Assembly (NCBI GenBank): GCA_022826665.1
Contig: JAJDUK010000047.1
Span: 186,001-250,000, forward strand
From: Alphaproteobacteria bacterium
GTDB taxonomy: Bacteria; Pseudomonadota; Alphaproteobacteria; UBA828
DNA: 64,000 nt
Reading direction: 5' to 3'
Shown: positions 56,468 to 64,000 of the stretch, in pieces
Layout: each line of letters opens with the position of its first letter
How positions within the stretch are numbered: position 1 is the stretch's first letter
The notes under the pieces: model-generated
The model's input: the letters and a program-made list of their open reading frames with translations, nothing else
Databases searched by the model: none
Told to the model about the DNA's origin: nothing
Made by a program: the position numbers and the translations under genes

Positions 56468-57823
56468 TTGGTCATCCGTCTCGCACGCGCTACGGCGCTT
56501 GCCTGCATAGCGTTCTCATTGATCCTGGCGGCGGCGGCGGCGTGGCCGCAGGGCATGTCGCTGATCCGCGACGCCGAGATCGAAGATACCATTCGGGCCT
56601 ATGCCGCGCCACTGCTGGAGGCTGCGGGCCTCGGCGAAGACGCGGTCCGGCTGCACATCGTCAACGACCCCAACATCAACGCCTTCGTCGCCGGCGGCCC
56701 AAATCTTTTCCTGAGCACCGGAATGCTGACCGCCGCCGAGGACCCCGGCGAGATCATCGGCGTGCTCGCGCACGAGATCGGCCACATCGCCGGCGGCCAC
56801 CTGGTTCGCACGCGGGACGCGATGGAAAACGCCTCAGCCGAGATGATCCTGGCAACGGTGCTGGCAGCCGGCGCCATCATCGCGGGCGAGGGGGAGGTCG
56901 GGAGCGCCATCCTGAGCGGCGGCCAGGCAGTAGCGCAGCAATCGTTTCTGCGTTACAGCCGCACGCAGGAGCAGAGCGCCGACCAGGCCGCGGTGCGATT
57001 GCTCGAACGTACCGGGCAGTCGCCTGCGGGCCTCCTGCGCATGTTTCAACGACTCGAAGAGCGCGAGCGCCTCGCCATCAGCGAGGTGAACAGCTATGCG
57101 AGCACCCACCCGCTCACCCGAGAGCGCATCCGCTTCATCCGCGACCATGTGGAGGGGGAAGACCTTGCCGCAGGCAGCGCCTCGGATACACACGGTACCG
57201 CCCACCGCCGCATGGTGGCGAAGCTCAAGGGGTTCCTGGACCCGCCGGAAGCGACCTTCCGCGCCTACCCGGACGAAGACGAGTCGACCGAAGCGCGCTA
57301 CGCCCGCGCCATCGCCTACTATCGAATCCCGGATCTGGGTCGCGCGCTCGCCGCGCTCGACGCCTTGCTGGCTGACCACCCGGACGACCCCTGGTTCCAG
57401 GAGCTCAAGGGACAGGTTCTCTTCGAGAACGGACGCGTGAGCGAAGCAATCGCGCCATACGAGCGGGCAGTGGCGCTCAGGGACGACGCCGCACTGCTAC
57501 GCCTCGGCCTTGCGCGGGCACAGATCGAGAGCGGCGATGCCGCTTCGCTCGCAAGCGCGATAAAGAATCTGGAGGCAGCGACCCGGCTGGAGCCGAAATC
57601 GCCCCAGTATTGGTATCAATTGGGCATCGCCCGCGGCCGGGCGGGGAAACGCGCCGCTTCCTCCCTCGCCTTCGCCGAGGCCGCCTTTCTACGGGGCGAC
57701 GTCGAACGAGCGCACTATCACGCGAGCGTCGCGGCGGAGGGCCTGCCAGAAGGCAGCGCGCGCTGGCTCCGAGCGGAGGATATCCGTAACGCTGCGGAGC
57801 AGGATGCGAAGAAGAGGCGGTGA
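56468..57823 (+). CDS. M48 family metalloprotease with TPR-like C-terminus (BepA-like)
   Basis: Exported zinc protease resembling BepA/YfgC, which checks outer-membrane protein assembly. A signal sequence (ATALACIAFSLILAAAAAWP) precedes the peptidase domain with NAFVAGGPNLFLSTGML, HEIGH in VLAHEIGHIAGGHLV and the third zinc ligand region EQSADQAA. The last 190 residues form TPR-like repeats (PDDPWFQELKGQVLFENGRV, YWYQLGIARGRAGKRAASSL). The TTG start fits the signal peptide; no ATG is available upstream. Length 451 is near family norm. Confidence 0.9.
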   Translation: MVIRLARATALACIAFSLILAAAAAWPQGMSLIRDAEIEDTIRAYAAPLLEAAGLGEDAVRLHIVNDPNINAFVAGGPNLFLSTGMLTAAEDPGEIIGVLAHEIGHIAGGHLVRTRDAMENASAEMILATVLAAGAIIAGEGEVGSAILSGGQAVAQQSFLRYSRTQEQSADQAAVRLLERTGQSPAGLLRMFQRLEERERLAISEVNSYASTHPLTRERIRFIRDHVEGEDLAAGSASDTHGTAHRRMVAKLKGFLDPPEATFRAYPDEDESTEARYARAIAYYRIPDLGRALAALDALLADHPDDPWFQELKGQVLFENGRVSEAIAPYERAVALRDDAALLRLGLARAQIESGDAASLASAIKNLEAATRLEPKSPQYWYQLGIARGRAGKRAASSLAFAEAAFLRGDVERAHYHASVAAEGLPEGSARWLRAEDIRNAAEQDAKKRR

Positions 57824-57841
57824 GCGCCGCCGCCGCAGCCC

Positions 57842-58834
57842 TCAGATGAGCCCGCCAAGCGGTGACGAGGGGTCGGCGTAGCGCTTCTTCGCCATGCGGC
57901 CGGCGAGATAGGCGAGCCGGCCGGCCTCCACCGCGTGACGCATGGCGTGCGCCATCAGCACCGGGTCCCTGGCGCCGGCGATGGCGGTGTTCATCAGCAC
58001 GCCGTCGCAGCCAAGCTCCATCGCGACGGCGGCGTCGGAGGCCGTGCCCACGCCGGCATCAACCAGGACGGGCACACCGATGCGCTCGACGATGATGCGA
58101 ATGCCGACCGGGTTCTGCACCCCGAGCCCGGAGCCGATGGGGGCCGCCAGCGGCATGATCGCGGCGCAGCCCATATCCTCAAGACGCTTGGCCATGATCG
58201 GGTCGTCGCTGCAATAGACCATGACCTCGAAGCCGTCCTTGATCAGAATCTCGGCGGCACGGAGGGTCTCCGGCATGTTGGGATAAAGCGTCTCCTGATC
58301 GCCGAGGACTTCGAGCTTGACCAGGGACCAGCCGCCGGCCTCGCGCGCGAGCCGCAGCGTGCGGACGGCGTCTTCACCGGTGAAGCAGCCGGCGGTGTTG
58401 GGCAGATAGGTGTACCGCTTGGGATCGACGTAATCGATCAGCATCGGTGCGTTGCGATCGGTGACGTTCACACGGCGCACCGCGACCGTGACGATCTCGG
58501 CGCCGGAGGCATCCAGTGCCGCAGCGGTCTGCTCGAAGTCCCGATACTTGCCGGTGCCGACGATCAGCCGCGAGCGGAAGCGCCGGCCGGCGACCTCCCA
58601 ACTGTCGTCGTCCGCTGCCACCGGCGCAGGGTCGGCACCGCCTCCGATGAAGTGCACGATCTCCAGCCGGTCGCCGGAGGCGACGGCGGTCCGGTCGTAG
58701 GCACTCTTGGGCACGATCTCGAGATTGCGCTCGACCGCGATCTTGCGCGGATCGAGGCCCAACCCCGTCACGATGCTGTGGACCGACTGGGGCTCCTCGA
58801 ACTCGCGGAGCTCGCCGTTTATCTGCACCTGCAT
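57842..58834 (-). CDS. thiG: Fused sulfur carrier ThiS - thiazole synthase ThiG
   Basis: Makes the thiazole phosphate of thiamine from deoxyxylulose phosphate, dehydroglycine and sulfur. Residues 1-66 are a ThiS-like ubiquitin fold ending VHFIGGG, and residues 77-330 are ThiG with GTGKYRDF, the Schiff-base Lys in [22 protein letters not shown] and [12 protein letters not shown]. Free ThiS must end in Gly-Gly to carry thiocarboxylate; here a linker of about ten residues ([10 protein letters not shown]) follows, so the carrier is either processed or works differently. Such bifunctional proteins are known by annotation in other proteobacteria. No other thi gene is adjacent. Confidence 0.93.
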   Translation of the reverse strand: MQVQINGELREFEEPQSVHSIVTGLGLDPRKIAVERNLEIVPKSAYDRTAVASGDRLEIVHFIGGGADPAPVAADDDSWEVAGRRFRSRLIVGTGKYRDFEQTAAALDASGAEIVTVAVRRVNVTDRNAPMLIDYVDPKRYTYLPNTAGCFTGEDAVRTLRLAREAGGWSLVKLEVLGDQETLYPNMPETLRAAEILIKDGFEVMVYCSDDPIMAKRLEDMGCAAIMPLAAPIGSGLGVQNPVGIRIIVERIGVPVLVDAGVGTASDAAVAMELGCDGVLMNTAIAGARDPVLMAHAMRHAVEAGRLAYLAGRMAKKRYADPSSPLGGLI

Positions 58835-58880
58835 GGATATGCGTTCCGTACGCGTGCCATACTATACCGCGTTGCCGCGG

Positions 58881-58903
58881 CCTCACCCGGAGTATTGGTG
58901 AGG
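58881..58903. promoter_or_regulatory. Dyad between thiSG and aroQ
   Basis: Perfect 7-base arms CCTCACC/GGTGAGG with a 9-base spacer, inside the divergent gap. Could be an operator or leader hairpin of thiSG. No TPP riboswitch core is seen in the thiSG leader. Confidence 0.4.
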
Positions 58904-59012
58904 ACTATGGCGAATTCAACCAGGGACGACCGCAGATAACGCGCGGATTGAAGCCCGAGTCCCGGCCGTGTTAGACCCGGTATGCGGGCGAGCATCACGA
59001 CCCGGTGCGGCC

Positions 59013-59456
59013 ATGACTTACAATATCTTGATTTTGAACGGCCCCAACCTCAATATGCTGGGGTTGCGAGAACCTGAGATCTACGGGCACCAGACCCTGG
59101 ACGATATCCGCGCGCTGTGCGAGAGCCATGCGGAGGGCCACGGACTCGCGGTCGATTTCAGGCAGAGCAACCACGAGGGCGAGCTGATTGACTGGATTCA
59201 GCAGGCGCCGAAGGCCCATGCCGGCATCATCCTCAATCCCGGCGGCTACACGCACACGTCGGTCGCCATCATGGACGCGCTACGCGCCGTGGACTTGCCG
59301 GCCATCGAGCTGCATCTCTCGAACATCCACCGGCGCGAGCCCTTCCGCCGGCGCTCCTACGTGGCGCAGGCGGTGCAGGGCTCAATCTGCGGGTTCGGCG
59401 CGCAAGGCTACCTGCTCGCGCTCGACGGGATGCGCGCGCTCTTGAAGGAGGAGTGA
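59013..59456 (+). CDS. aroQ: Type II 3-dehydroquinate dehydratase
   Basis: Third step of the shikimate pathway, dehydrating 3-dehydroquinate. The 147-residue product has the complete signature: LILNGPNLNMLGLREPEIYG with the catalytic Tyr, QSNHEGELIDWIQ, the His of NPGGYTHTSVAIMDAL, and the Arg of RREPFRRRS. The ATG at 59013 (MTYNILIL) gives normal length; an earlier frame start lacks homology. accB follows 4 bases later, the frequent proteobacterial order aroQ-accB-accC. Confidence 0.96.
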   Translation: MTYNILILNGPNLNMLGLREPEIYGHQTLDDIRALCESHAEGHGLAVDFRQSNHEGELIDWIQQAPKAHAGIILNPGGYTHTSVAIMDALRAVDLPAIELHLSNIHRREPFRRRSYVAQAVQGSICGFGAQGYLLALDGMRALLKEE

Positions 59457-59460
59457 CGCG

Positions 59461-59961
59461 ATGGCAGTGAAACCTGTGCCGGATCCCCGGCCGGAGGAGC
59501 CGGAACCAATGTTCGGACCCGACATCGAGCTGATCCGCGCGCTGGCGGCGGTGCTCGACGAGGCGAATCTCAGCGAGATCGAGATCGGCGAGGGCGAGAG
59601 CCGCATCCGCATCGCACGCCAAGCCACTGTGGCGGCGGCACCCGCGCCCGCTCCGCGCCCGGCAGCGGTCGAGCCCGTGCCCGCAGAGGAAGCGCCGCCC
59701 GCGCCGGTCGCCGACGACGCCTCCCACCCCGGCGCGGTGATCTCCCCGCTGGTCGGCGTGGTTTACGTTGCGTCCGAGCCGGGCGGGCGCCCCTTCGTCA
59801 CTGTCGGAGATGAGATCAGCGAGGGCGATACGCTCTTCATCGTCGAGGCGATGAAAACGATGAACCCGGTCCGCGCTCCCAGCGGCGGCCGTGTCACCCG
59901 AATTCTTGCCGAGAACGGCGCCCGGGTCGAGTATGGCGAGGTCTTACTGATCCTCGAGTGA
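59461..59961 (+). CDS. accB: Acetyl-CoA carboxylase biotin carboxyl carrier protein
   Basis: Carries biotin for the first step of fatty acid synthesis. The 166-residue protein has an N-terminal helical part (DIELIRALAAVLDEANLSEI), a Pro/Ala-rich linker, and the biotinyl domain with EAMKTMNPVRAPSGG; the Lys is the biotin site. The Thr after it replaces the more usual Val or Leu. The stop overlaps a possible GTG of accC. Confidence 0.95.
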   Translation: MAVKPVPDPRPEEPEPMFGPDIELIRALAAVLDEANLSEIEIGEGESRIRIARQATVAAAPAPAPRPAAVEPVPAEEAPPAPVADDASHPGAVISPLVGVVYVASEPGGRPFVTVGDEISEGDTLFIVEAMKTMNPVRAPSGGRVTRILAENGARVEYGEVLLILE

Positions 59962-59966
59962 GGCCG

Positions 59967-61325
<1,359 letters not shown>

Positions 61326-61335
61326 CGCGCGCACC

Positions 61336-62007
61336 ATGTCGACGGTCGAGCTCACGCCGGCGCTGATTCTCAGGGCCTACAGCTGCGGGCTCTTCCCCAT
61401 GGCAGAGAGCAAGGCGGAGCGGGACGTCTTCTGGGTCGACCCGGAGACGCGTGGCGTGATTCCGCTCGACAGCTTTCACGTACCACGCAGGCTCGCACGC
61501 ACGGTTCGCGGCGGCCACTTTCGCATCACCGTGGACCGGGACTTCCCCCGCGTCGTGCGCGGCTGCGCGCGGCGCACGCGCCGACGGCCCGAATCATGGA
61601 TCAACGGGCCCATCTTCGAGGCGTACTGTGCGCTGCACCGACAGGGCCACGCCCACAGCGTGGAGGCCTGGCGCGACGATACGCCGGTGGGCGGTCTCTA
61701 CGGCGTGGCGCTGGAGGCCGCGTTCTTCGGCGAGAGCATGTTCAGCGTCGAGCGGGACGCGAGCAAGGTCGCGCTCGTGCATCTGGTCGCGCGCCTCAGG
61801 GCCGGCGGCTTCACCCTGCTGGATACCCAGTTCGTCACCGGGCACTTGAGCCAGTTCGGCGCGGTCGAGGTGCCGCGGGCCAGCTATCTGGAACGGCTGG
61901 CGGAGGCTCTGAAACAGCCCGCGACCTTCTATCCGGCGGGTTTTTCCGACGCGGCGCTGTCAGCCGCCGGCGTGGCCTCCGAGCAGGCGAGCACCCAGAT
62001 GTCGTAG
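61336..62007 (+). CDS. aat: Leucyl/phenylalanyl-tRNA-protein transferase
   Basis: Adds Leu or Phe to proteins beginning with Lys or Arg, marking them for ClpS-ClpAP degradation (N-end rule). The 223-residue protein contains AYSCGLFPMAESKAERDVFW, INGPIFEAYCALHRQGHAHS, VGGLYGVALEAAFFGESMFS and LLDTQFVTGHLSQFGA. Its last 26 codons overlap the end of the DUF2155 gene on the opposite strand. The order accC-aat-DUF2155-mlaD is common in alphaproteobacteria. Confidence 0.96.
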   Translation: MSTVELTPALILRAYSCGLFPMAESKAERDVFWVDPETRGVIPLDSFHVPRRLARTVRGGHFRITVDRDFPRVVRGCARRTRRRPESWINGPIFEAYCALHRQGHAHSVEAWRDDTPVGGLYGVALEAAFFGESMFSVERDASKVALVHLVARLRAGGFTLLDTQFVTGHLSQFGAVEVPRASYLERLAEALKQPATFYPAGFSDAALSAAGVASEQASTQMS

Positions 62008-62357
62008 ACCGGGTGCTCCAGCGCGGCGAGGCCCGGCGTCGACGAGAACATCCAGCCGGTATAAAGCCGCGTCGCCTGCCCCGCGTGGTCGACCTCGTCG
62101 ATCTCGAGGAAGGCGGCGTTCTCAGGCGGCTCCTCGGGCGGCGCCGCGTGACAGGCGCGCGCGACGATGCGGAGCGTCCCGAATTGCACGGCTCGGCCGA
62201 GCGGCGCTTCCACCTCGGAGGTCCGCGCCACCACCTTGTCGAGCGCCTGCAGCACGGCGACCGAGCGCTCGGCCGCGCTGGCGACGGCGCCCACGCCATC
62301 GCCCCAGGCCGCGGCAAGCGCCGCGCCTGCAGCCAGAAGAAGAAACTCGCGCCGCAC
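61929..62357 (-). CDS. DUF2155 domain-containing protein
   Basis: Exported alphaproteobacterial protein of unknown function. A signal sequence (FLLLAAGAALAAAWGDGVG) is followed by the conserved core: AVLQALDKVVARTSEVEAPL, GTLRIVARACHAAPP, and FLEIDEVDHAGQ with YTGWMFSSTPGLAALEHPVY and DIWVLACS. The two Cys may pair. Its 3' end overlaps aat tail to tail by 79 bases, both ends being outside the best conserved parts. It begins directly after the mlaD stop on the same strand, suggesting an envelope role. Confidence 0.9.
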   Translation of the reverse strand: MRREFLLLAAGAALAAAWGDGVGAVASAAERSVAVLQALDKVVARTSEVEAPLGRAVQFGTLRIVARACHAAPPEEPPENAAFLEIDEVDHAGQATRLYTGWMFSSTPGLAALEHPVYDIWVLACSEATPAADSAASEKPAG

Positions 62358-62798
62358 CTACTCGGTGCCGAAGGCGAACTTGCCGATCAGCTCCTCCAGC
62401 AGCAGGGAAGATTGGGTGTACGCGATGCGGCCGCCGTCCTTGATGAGGTCCTCCTCGGCGCCCGGCTGGAGATCGATGAACTTGCCGCCGAGCAGGCCGT
62501 CGCTGACCACCGCCGCCGTGGAATCGGTCGGCAGCTCCACCGATTCGTCAATGCTCATACGGAGCACGGCGCGGAAGGTCTCGGGCTCAAGCTCGCGGTC
62601 GATCACCGTGCCGACCTTGATGCCGCCGATGCGCACATCGGAACCGTTGGTGATGCCGTCCACGCGGTTGAACGCGGCGCTTATCTCGTAGCCGCTCACC
62701 GTGGCGACGCCGCTCCTGGTATAGGCGAAGACGATGAAGCCGATGGCCACCGCCAGCACCACGGCGCCCAGCAGGGTCTCGACTAGGCTTCTCGACAT
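62358..62798 (-). CDS. mlaD: Outer-membrane lipid asymmetry protein MlaD (MCE domain)
   Basis: Membrane-anchored MCE-domain protein that forms a hexameric lipid channel on MlaE. The 146-residue product has one N-terminal membrane helix (LLGAVVLAVAIGFIVFAY) and the MCE core YEISAAFNRVDGITNGSDVR, IGGIKVGTV and SDGLLGGKFIDLQPG. A strong AAGGAG site precedes the ATG. Its MlaE and MlaF partners are encoded at about 21-22 kb, so the operon is split. The DUF2155 gene follows immediately. Confidence 0.93.
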   Translation of the reverse strand: MSRSLVETLLGAVVLAVAIGFIVFAYTRSGVATVSGYEISAAFNRVDGITNGSDVRIGGIKVGTVIDRELEPETFRAVLRMSIDESVELPTDSTAAVVSDGLLGGKFIDLQPGAEEDLIKDGGRIAYTQSSLLLEELIGKFAFGTE

Positions 62799-62941
62799 GG
62801 CGATCTCCTTCCCGGCCTCTGGGATGAGGATTGCGGCACTGCCCCGGTTTGGCGGGGCGGAGTCGAGTCGCATTCTGCCACAGCGCGCCCCGCCACGGGT
62901 AACAGCAACATGTCTCGCCCACGGGACAGCGACGCAAGCAA

Positions 62942-62978
62942 TTGTGCGAACGCACATTCATCCATATAGGTTCGCACA
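62942..62978 (+). promoter_or_regulatory. Promoter/operator of the vapB gene
   Basis: TTGTGC, 17 bases, TATAGG, ending seven bases before the ATG, so the transcript would be leaderless. Overlaid are a GTGCG-AA-CGCAC palindrome (62944-62955) and a perfect 8-base inverted repeat TGTGCGAA (62943-62950) / TTCGCACA (62971-62978), matching autoregulation by an antitoxin. Confidence 0.6.
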
Positions 62979-63217
62979 TGAGGACGACCATCGACGTGAA
63001 CGACGATTTGCTGCAGGCGGTCAAGGCACACGCGGCGCGCGAGCACCAGACCCTGAAGGAAACATTCGAGCAGGCCCTGCGCGCATACTTGGCCCGTCCG
63101 GCCCCGGCTACCACCGAGGCGCCGCCCATTCCGGTGTTTCGCGGACGGGGCGTGCAACAGGGTGTAGACCTGACCGACAACGCAGCGCTCCGAGCCATCA
63201 TGGCTTCAGAGCCCTGA
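62978..63217 (+). CDS. vapB: VapB-type antitoxin (toxin partner lost)
   Basis: Antitoxin with an N-terminal ribbon-helix-helix DNA-binding domain (MRTTIDVNDDLLQAVKAHAA) and a C-terminal toxin-binding tail (IPVFRGRGVQQGVDLTDNAA). The 79-residue length is normal for this VapB subgroup, whose vapC partner normally follows at once. Here only a short coding scar of vapC remains. No ribosome-binding site precedes the ATG, and the likely promoter places transcription start at the ATG, so translation is probably leaderless. Divergent from mlaD. Confidence 0.88.
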   Translation: MRTTIDVNDDLLQAVKAHAAREHQTLKETFEQALRAYLARPAPATTEAPPIPVFRGRGVQQGVDLTDNAALRAIMASEP

Positions 63218-63221
63218 CGCC

Positions 63222-63287
63222 GACGAACCAGATCTCGGATTCGCGATCTATCCGGGGCTGCGCGTCCGCAACCTCCTGGACAGCTGA
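63222..63287 (+). pseudogene. Remnant of a vapC toxin gene (C-terminal end only)
   Basis: Right after vapB, in another frame, the sequence reads DEPDLGFAIYPGLRVRNLLD before a stop. VapC toxins of this group end with a DRDFxRFPGLRVxNPL-type segment, so this looks like the last 20 codons of vapC after an internal deletion of some 350 bases. No start or catalytic residues remain. Confidence 0.55.
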
Positions 63288-63297
63288 CGGGGCAGAG

Positions 63298-63705
63298 TCA
63301 CCCCACGATCTCGCCTTCGACCATCGCGATCGCCTCGATCTCGATTTCGAGCTCGGGCAGCGCCAGCCCCGTGATCTCGACGATGGTGTCAGCCGGATAA
63401 GGCGGCGTGAAATACTTCTCCCGCAGCGCCACGATCTTGCCGAAGTTGCCCATGTCCTTGAGGTAGATGTTCACCTTGACGATCTTGGCGAGGCTGGAGC
63501 CTCCGGCCTCCAGCACTGCCGCCAGGTTCTTGAAGGTCTGCTCGGCCTGGGCGTCGAAGTTGCCGGCGCCGACGATGGTCCCGTCGAGGTCGATGGCAGC
63601 TTGCCCGGAGACGAAGATCAGGTCGCCGACTCGGTAGGCTTGCGCCAGCTTGAAAGCCTCGTAGGGATCGGGGTCGGTCTTGATGCGAACGGCGTTCTCG
63701 GCCAT
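63298..63705 (-). CDS. RidA family protein lacking the usual catalytic Arg
   Basis: Small trimeric protein of the RidA/YjgF family; RidA itself hydrolyses reactive enamines formed by PLP enzymes. The 135-residue product has QAYRVGDLIFVSGQAAID, FDAQAEQTFKNLAAVLEAGG and KVNIYLKDMGNFG. In true RidA enzymes a conserved Arg lies in a PAR(S/T)-type motif; here the region reads FTPPYPADTIVEI, with Asp instead, so enamine deaminase activity is doubtful. The ATG has a GGAGG site upstream. It is divergent from the enoyl-CoA hydratase gene. Confidence 0.9.
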   Translation of the reverse strand: MAENAVRIKTDPDPYEAFKLAQAYRVGDLIFVSGQAAIDLDGTIVGAGNFDAQAEQTFKNLAAVLEAGGSSLAKIVKVNIYLKDMGNFGKIVALREKYFTPPYPADTIVEITGLALPELEIEIEAIAMVEGEIVG

Positions 63706-63811
63706 CGGTCTCCTCCGTCATTCAATGGGTGGCAGGGCAGTCTCGCCCGCCGGGTCGCTTGATGCTAGGACGCGCCCTGCGGCGGCAACAGCACCAGCGG
63801 GAGATTTGAGA

Positions 63812-64000
63812 CATGAGCGACACGGTATTGATCGAGCGGGCGGGCGGCATCGCCCGGGTGACCCTCAACCGGCCGGAGGTACTGAACACACTCAACGACG
63901 AGTTGTGCGACGCCCTGGTCGAGACCCTTGCACAGGTCGAGCGCGAGCCCGAGACCCGCGTCATGGTGCTGCAGGGTGCCGGCGGCTACTTCATGGCGGG
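63812..64000 (+). CDS. Enoyl-CoA hydratase/isomerase family protein, N-terminal part (cut by window end)
   Basis: Only the first 63 residues are inside the window. They match the crotonase superfamily start: MSDTVLIERAGGIARVTLNR, PEVLNTLNDELCDALVETLA, and VMVLQGAGGYFMAG, which is the beginning of the first oxyanion-hole motif (usually FxAG). Function within the family (hydratase, isomerase, other CoA enzyme) cannot be judged from this part. A GGGAG site lies 9 bases before the ATG. Confidence 0.88.

Noticed and set aside
58835..58960. TPP riboswitch before thiSG
   Set aside because: No CUGAGA-type or second conserved TPP segment on the minus strand.

Overview
The window is strongly GC-rich, densely coded chromosomal DNA of an alphaproteobacterium. 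The evidence is the gene families (DUF4167, DUF1127, DUF2155, a short HPr kinase made only of the C-terminal domain, AmgK-MurU beside AddB-AddA, RapZ behind HprK) and the many GTGA/ATGA stop-start overlaps. A Rhodospirillales-like lineage is plausible, but the genus cannot be read from the sequence. About 62 protein genes, one tRNA and a few regulatory sites can be supported. There is no insertion sequence, prophage, CRISPR array or rRNA.

Layout. 1-5 kb: end of prfA, prmC (release-factor methylation), a DUF4167 protein, and clpB behind a near-consensus heat-shock promoter. 5-9 kb: a large M23 peptidase with five OapA/LysM-like repeats, and a YdcH protein. 9-11 kb: a WecA-like sugar-phosphate transferase and an FlaA1-type sugar-nucleotide dehydratase lacking its middle. 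11-21 kb: purH and a PfkB kinase on the plus strand, then a minus-strand run radA-cvpA-purF-SDR-ketopantoate reductase-RraA-mtnA with mostly overlapping genes. 21-24 kb: mlaF-mlaE (lipid transport), a haloacetate-dehalogenase-like hydrolase, and a DUF1127 peptide.

24-39 kb is one long plus-strand block: tRNA-Thr(GGT), a short hpf, then a regulatory phosphotransferase set (ptsN, hprK, rapZ, EIIA, HPr, ptsI) with no sugar permease, then ahcY, tsaE, the murein-recycling pair amgK-murU, and the recombination helicase-nuclease addB-addA. 39-48 kb: an SMP-30 protein, a toxin-antitoxin operon with an unusual antitoxin and a palindromic operator, an MFS exporter, a luciferase-like oxidoreductase, prfB with its programmed +1 frameshift, PBP1A and an AMIN amidase.

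48-64 kb: a class II aldolase, a GlcD-type flavin dehydrogenase, a TRAP transporter (dctP-dctQ-dctM) with two strong intercistronic hairpins, an SDR, an aminotransferase, an M48 protease with TPR-like repeats, a ThiS-ThiG fusion, aroQ-accB-accC-aat, DUF2155, mlaD (far from mlaEF), a lone VapB antitoxin with a scar of vapC, a RidA-family protein and the start of an enoyl-CoA hydratase.

Most genes are housekeeping (translation termination, purines, murein, lipids, DNA repair). The unusual material is the two toxin-antitoxin loci, the gutted dehydratase, the ThiS-ThiG fusion, the five-repeat peptidase and several palindromes in the few AT-rich spacers.
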